Positions 57,896 through 64,000 of a stretch of 64,000 nucleotides of DNA are shown here, in pieces; position 1 is the stretch's first letter; the number at the start of each line of letters is the position of its first letter. This DNA is from Labyrinthula sp. Ha (Eukaryota > Sar > Bigyra > Labyrinthulida > Labyrinthulaceae). A program made the translations under genes and the position numbers. The notes beneath the pieces were generated by a model, which did not search any database, was not told where the DNA came from, and was given only the letters and a program-made list of their open reading frames with translations. The stretch lies in assembly GCA_015227615.1 (NCBI GenBank), contig JAALGZ010000015.1:521001-585000 (forward strand). The letters are read 5' to 3'.

Positions 57896-60360
57896 AGCTT
57901 GAGGAGTTATATTCTTTAACCTGCGAATGTAGCATTTTTTTTTGTGCAATGTTGCTGATAAACCACTCTAAACAAGACGCTGGTGAACCAAACAACTACA
58001 AATTCTTAGTAGAAAATTGGATGCTAGCTTGCTAACACAGAGGAAAAGCATAATGTTTTGGGACAATTAAGAATATCATTCAAGATCACTGTTATCTCCT
58101 ACAATTTCTTGACTAGCCTTTGAAATATATTTAAGGTTCTGAGACCAACATTCCCTTTATAAATGGAGCACCTTAGTTTTGACTAGAGTAGTTTACTGAG
58201 GGAACAAGCACTTTGTAGTTGGTCTTAGGTCAACTTTAAGCTGTTATGTTAACTTTCTTAGCAGACATTACTCCTAGAATGATGTTTGATAACAAGCACT
58301 TCTTCATCAGTTCGTGCACTTCCACATCCAGGTTGGAAACCTAAAAGCAAGTCAGTTGTTTCTGCAAATTATTTTGTTGCGTCAAGTTTAGTAAAATCAC
58401 GAAAAGTCAAGAGTGTAAAATCCTGGAAGTGCATCGCGATCGAAAAAAACTTAAGCCAGGCTCACAGAAGATGAACTAGAGATTTGGAGAGAAACACTCT
58501 ACCAGTTGCTGAAGTCTTTCTAACTCAGCGCAAACCCGGAGTTAATCCAGTCAAGACCTAAAGTTGTACACTTTGCCTTTGAATGCTTGGTAAATATCCT
58601 CATCATACAGTTTGCCAAGAAAATCTTGTATTAAATATCTGTACAGTTAAACAAATATCTTCTTTAAACGATTAGAATAAAAGCAATACAGTAATATCTT
58701 AGTATCATTCAGCGTTACAAAGTTAGTTAGCTTGTTGAATACAGGGATTTCGTATCTTAACGGTACTGGGGACTAGTTACCATTGGCTACCTATGTGAAC
58801 CTATTGGTCAGTTGGTGATCTTACTACTGTTAACTTGCTACTCAGCTTCACTCTATAATAATACTGTTATCTGTACTAATAGTATACTCTGCTTCAAGTA
58901 TTTTTCATACTTTACCCTCGAACCATCATTTCATCTGGAGAGTATCTAGCAGCTTCAGCCGAAGAGAACCTCTTCATTAACGAACTGTTCTGATTTGGTC
59001 TCTCAAATCTCGAAAATGAGGAAATTCGCAGAACTAATCTTTAGTGAAATGTCCCTGCCTGGGCTGAAAATTATTTCAGAGGTCTTAAAAGTTCAAAGAC
59101 TTTATCTGTTAAACTCTAAGTTCTCCATGATGTTTACCGGTAATATTCATATCCTCCAGAAGAATATGTTTGAGCCCAAGAAGATTGACATATTATGTCT
59201 CTGTTTGGGATAGAGGACTTTCCAGGTACATAAATTAGTATTTTTGTGTGAATTGAGCACATTCTGGAAAATTACAAGATCTGTTTGAGAATTCAAACTT
59301 TTCAGCAGTTGACTCAGCATCGCGTTCGGTAATTTGACTTGAAGCTGAAGTTAGTTGGACAACAGGAAGTTGCTGGTCTAATCTGGGGTCGATATGTACA
59401 TATCTATATATTTTCGCTTGCGTATATGATTATGTTTAGGTGTTGAAAATGAAAGGCGAATGGTTTGAGAGAGCGTAGTGACAGGGCCAAGCCACGGGCG
59501 TATACTGTGGAGGAGAAAAGATACCAATTGTCACTGAGGTGCTCGTTTTGTTGTTCGGAAGAAAGTTTGGTGCCTTTAGTTTTTTAGCAATTTCTTGAAT
59601 GTTAAGTTCTTCTGAAGGAGTTAGTTGGCACGCTTTACAGCGAGGGAGATGGATGATTTTGTACCTAGTCTTTATGTATTCATTTTCTCTTTTTGTTGGA
59701 TTTCACAGTGGGTTGTTTTGTTCTAATTTTAGCTGCTAGGTTCAGGTTTTAAACATCCGGTTTACAGACTTTTACAGGTTGTTTTAAGCTTCTGTTTAGG
59801 GGTTTTTAGAAGTTGCAGAATCTCTGACATAGTTTGTCGCTGTCAAATAACTTTTCTAAATTGTAGTATAGGGGGGTCAACATCAAAAGGATTATTGCAT
59901 TCTCTTGACAAATATTTCAACCTGGTTATTGCTTAAGAAAATTTTACATTTGCAGAATATTTTGGTACATAACCAATCTTGAGTATACTAACTTCCTCGT
60001 CGATTCATGTTAGGTTGGCACAAGTTTTAAGTTACTTTGACAGTTTCACATGTTAATTCTTTCTGTATCGAGTTCACTTATATTAGCTCCTTGTATTAAA
60101 GACTTCTCCATTTCATTTTCGCACCACGAACAGCGAGGATTCAATGATTATACAGGTGTTTCATAACCTCGCACAATCTAGATTATTCATGTGCATCTAA
60201 AATAAATTTCCATTCAAATGGGAATCGTGAAGACTATAGTGCTAACCTGTACTATTCAGCTTAAGAGCTTATCTTGAATTTTATTCCGTATCATGAGTTC
60301 TTTGCGTATATCTAGAGCATTTGTTTTGACCATTTTTTGTGTTGGCCCAAAATAAGCCAC
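57896..60360. other. Gene-free interval
   Basis: No supported gene. On the minus strand near 59690-59455 a coding-like stretch reads HLPRCKACQLTPSEELNIQE, then IAKKLKAPNFLPNNK. It has a CxxC pair and may be element debris. Short plus frames at 58286 and 58995 have no family. Confidence 0.4.
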
Positions 60361-60600
60361 ACCTGTTTTATCATATCGTGAAGTGAATGATCTTTGCCTT
60401 GTCTTTGGCGAAATAAGATGTGCCACTCGCAAATACTAAGCACCATACACACGATGCTAAATGTATTTGAGCCAAGCTGTTTTCTGAAACCTTGTGCGAT
60501 ATAATATTGAGTCTGATAATAAGAACCAGTCGTTCCAAAATTTTGCCTAAGAGAACGTCTTTCATGATCTTCATAGGCTTGTGAAAATCATTGATTCAAA
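60361..60600 (-). mobile_element. Possible LINE reverse-transcriptase fragment
   Basis: A 67-codon minus frame ends CLVFASGTSYFAKDKAKI, which lines up with the LINE motif (L)xFADDTxLFAKDKxxI except that ADD reads ASG. The preceding KILERLVLIIRLNIISHKVSEN is compatible with RT sequence but less telling. The rest of the element is not recognisable. Short and altered at the catalytic site, so at best a dead fragment. Confidence 0.35.
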
Positions 60601-63600
60601 CAACTGTATCTTCATCGTAATAAAAAGAGGTTAAGTTAGTTCTTTAGTGTGCTAGGTACACAGCGATCACTCAAGGTTAAGTCAAAAAATAATAATTAAC
60701 CATATCAAAGATCTATTTTAAATAGGTAAAAAAAGGCTAAGTTGCCAACCTGGCTTTGATTTTATGTCGATGTTGCTTTATAAGAGTTCAGATTCTTGCA
60801 CTTTGAATGTATGCTCTCTCAAAGTCGGCCCGGAGCTTTGGATGTTTTCTACAACTGGCTAATCTCTTTCTACAGTTATCTTGGTAGCGGTTTGGAAGAT
60901 ATTATTTAAAAACACCCTGGGTTGTGACTGGAGGGCTGGGTATTTTTCTTTTTTTTCTTATAGAAAAAACAATGTTGTTTCGGCAGATATTTCCCCGTAG
61001 CTGGTAGCTGCTTTTCTTTTCAAACACCTTATATATTACTATTAGGTACAACTGTATTGTTGAAAATAGTTTGACACATTCGTGGGTTATTTGACACGGT
61101 ACTGTTGCTTTTTTGCAACCGAGAAGTTGCTATGCACTTTCTGAGTAAATTTGTAGTTGTTGACAATATTTGGACTAAAACTGGGTTTTCCATCGATTAC
61201 TCGTTTGCAATGTTTTGCGATTTAAATTTCTGTTGATATTCTAAGTTGAATCAGAAATATACGGACTATTTCTTAAATTAGTTCTCTGGATATTGACTCA
61301 TTTGTGAGCCTCTACAAAGTTTTAGTCTTGATTATTTTTATATTGTAAAAAATATATTCGACGTTGTTTCTGCTGTTTTAATCAATTTGTTGGATATCCA
61401 TGTGTTGTTTTCATTAAAAAACTAAATCTCAGTGCTGCATATTTAAAATATCACTTATTGTTTTGTTTTTCACTTTGCTTGGAGCCTTTTGTGTCATCAT
61501 CCATTCCCTTAGCAAAGTTTTTAGTCAAAAATATTGTTTTTTCGCGTAGGCTCTCTTCGTTGGAGCTACATATTGGTCTGTTTTTCGTTTAATTTAGAAG
61601 GCTCTCTTCTACGATATGTTTGGATACAAATGTCTCTGATTTTATTTTTCAATTTGTGGTGCCTTTTCTTTACTTATTCCATACATGGTAATCTATCTTT
61701 GTGTGAGTTATGTATCCCTTGCTAGGGTTTGCAGGTATGTTTTTTGCGAAGTATGGTTTTCTTCATAAAGGTTGGTCTTATATCGATATGTATCCTGGTT
61801 TTGTTGTTTCTGTTGTTTCCACCAGTTTCTTAAGATATTTTTATGCCTAGTTCGAGTTTTCATATTCTGTTTAGCCTATTTCTTAAATATAATTTTTTTC
61901 TACAAGATTTATTATCCCTGCCTAAATATGTATCCTTAACCTTTAAAAGGTCGGTTTATTTAATTTCTAAGCACGGAACAACATCAACGAATAAAATTTG
62001 ATTTGATTTCATTTATATTCGTGCATATAGGCATGTCAGAGCTAGTCAAGATCAATACACACTTTTTAATAATTTGAATAAAGTTTTCTTGACTGAAAAA
62101 TCCAGGCAAACTATTTTTCATGGAGATTGAGCCAAGGTTGATGAGTTTTCATTTTGACAGTTTATTCAGAGTTGCATCTTCTTGACAACTCCCTCTTCCC
62201 GTCTGTTGTATTCAACAAGTTTTTTTTGAAGTATTTTCCATACCTAAACATCGCTTCAAACGAGCATCGTTATTTACATTCAAATGACCTAGTGTTTTAA
62301 TACAGGCTCTCAACAGTATCCAAATACACAAACTAATCAAAACTGCACCGAACAAGAATTTTTTTATGATTTATTATCAAATACCAGTTTTCGTTCCATC
62401 TAAAGATTTTATTCAACATATTTTCTGAAAGTCACTTCATAATTAAAAAGATTAAATAGTGATATACGTCTCTAACATGATACTCTTTTTGTTTCACCAG
62501 TGGCTACTTGTAAGTTCCCTGAGCCTCAGATCTAAAGTTAAAGAGAAAGATTTACTTAAAAAAACCTCTTCGTTAAGAATGTTTTTTGTGTCTGATAGGG
62601 ATATACCGTTTTGACTTTCAATTTTACCTGGTATGTATATCTATATTGACGTCTAACTTAAAATATTTAAAGCGTTTGTTATAGTCAATAGGAGCAAGTT
62701 CGTTGTATTCGTGACAATCCTTATTTTCTATCAACCTCTCTAAATTCAGACTAAACTTTTGCTTTTCAGTACCTATTGATTTTTAGTAAATGAACTTGGT
62801 TAGTAGGTTTTGGCTGTTTTTGCCATCACAAATATGGTAACATATATTGCTTTTTTCATCATATATTATTTGTTGGCAAATTCATAAATGAAAGAAATGT
62901 TGTTGTTTTTTGCAATATTGAATGATATCCTTGAAGTTTTAAAAGACCCTCTTAAGTTACCAATAGGTAAAATAGTTAGTTTTACAGGATAAATTATAAA
63001 AAAAATATTTATTTTACTTCCATCAAAAGTTTTCTGTCTTTCTAACTGGTAATCCAGGATATCCTTAGCACCTTCACTATTAGCAACCCTAAGAACTACT
63101 TGGTAACGAAAACCTTATAAACCCCATATGTGAAATTTTCGAGCACTTTATTAATTTAAAGTAGTAGATACTACATGAAACATGGTATTTTCTTAGGAAA
63201 TCAGTAAGATCTTTCGTCATGTGTTATTTGCTCCACCTTTTATAAAAAACTTCTTTAATACACGCTATTATAGAACTTAAGTAGTTTGTGTTTTCTTAGA
63301 TCCTTACATCTGCATCTTTATGCATAACTTTATTGATACTTTTTCTTTACCCATAATTGAATTAGTTAGAGAGATTGCTCAAATATGTGAGGCTTTCCAT
63401 TTACACGTAACAGTGGATAGGAGATGGTATGGATATTTTTTCTCCTACTTGCCGATGACAATGACACATATGTAAAACCCCAAATAGTAATTCCAGCTGT
63501 AGAACTTTATAGAAAGTAATAGAACACACTAAAAAATTTCTAGCAATAGTACTAGCATAGTCGAAGGTCATTTATTTCAACATCATTAACAAAATCAAAT

Positions 63601-64000
63601 TACCTGATATTGGCCATAAAAAACTATTATATACGCCTGCATTATTATTAAGTCAAAGTACCAGCTTATAATATTGATAGCGCTTTCATTTGCAGTTATT
63701 CCATAATCTTAGAGAGATAGACTTATATGAAGATGGACTTCATCACTACTTATCGTTTCTTTAAGCATTCCTTTTGTGAACATCTTCGTGTGATATCAGA
63801 TAACTTTGCGAGTATATCTTGAGGAGTAGAAAGAATAATTGGTTTATCTATACTTACTTAATCTAGCTGATTACTTCAATTAGAGTATTAACATCCCTGT
63901 AGTTGAACTCAAGGATTTTACAAAGATAATAGCAGTTTATAATATTTACATATTTATGCTTTCACCTAATAGATAGGTTTTAATGCAACAAGAATGATGT
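60601..64000. other. Gene-free interval to the right window edge
   Basis: AT-rich with many T-runs and short frames, none with family resemblance. I see no RNA gene, array or element ends. Confidence 0.5.

Overview
Nuclear DNA of a eukaryote, most likely a unicellular protist or alga. The evidence is a ubiquitin-S27a fusion, a SNARE, a PX-BAR-SH3 sorting nexin, a Mob protein, a splicing factor and spliceosomal introns. The DNA is AT-rich, the standard code is used, and most genes are single open frames. I cannot name the lineage. The most distinctive trait is intron size. Three genes become complete and family-like only when a 30-32 nt intron is removed: UGDH (30 nt, GT-AG), phosphomannomutase (30 nt, GC-AG) and a CWC2-like splicing factor (32 nt, GT-AG). 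All three introns are phase 0, and retention of any of them would truncate the protein.

Layout. 1-2680: decayed LINE on the minus strand. 3662-5710: secreted or membrane-anchored beta-helix protein. 6510-6992: hAT-like MITE. 9824-12747: gene island with Vti1 SNARE (-), ubiquitin-S27a (+), UDP-glucose dehydrogenase (-) and a small orphan ORF (+). 15030-16449: non-autonomous Mutator-like element with 9-bp target duplication. 21457-22794: four-EF-hand protein (+) facing phosphomannomutase (-). 26700-28450: decayed LINE on the plus strand. 33297-36016: divergent Mob-like protein (+) facing a PX-BAR-SH3 sorting nexin (-), followed by a hAT-like MITE. 39119-42179: GST-like (+), TDP2-like phosphodiesterase (-) and a RanBP2-ZnF/WW/CCCH/RRM splicing factor (+). 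53958-56559: RING protein (+) facing a seven-helix membrane protein (-). 56882-57093: perfect 8-bp tandem array, followed by a hAT-like MITE (57127-57887) that carries a second hAT-like MITE inside it. The rest is AT-rich intergenic DNA with short fragments of elements.

The genes are mostly housekeeping: nucleotide-sugar supply (UGDH; PMM feeding GDP-mannose), membrane traffic (Vti1, PX-BAR-SH3), ubiquitin and ribosome supply, DNA-end repair (TDP2-like), splicing (CWC2-like), calcium sensing, and two orphan surface or membrane proteins. Within each island neighbouring genes alternate in strand, giving only convergent or divergent pairs.

Nothing here is clearly a new multi-gene system. The observations most worth following are the ultrashort introns, including a GC-AG one; the splicing factor with an N-terminal RanBP2 finger plus WW domain; an S27a that has lost most zinc-binding cysteines; a Mob protein without its zinc ligands; and the nested MITEs with intact 8-bp target duplications.
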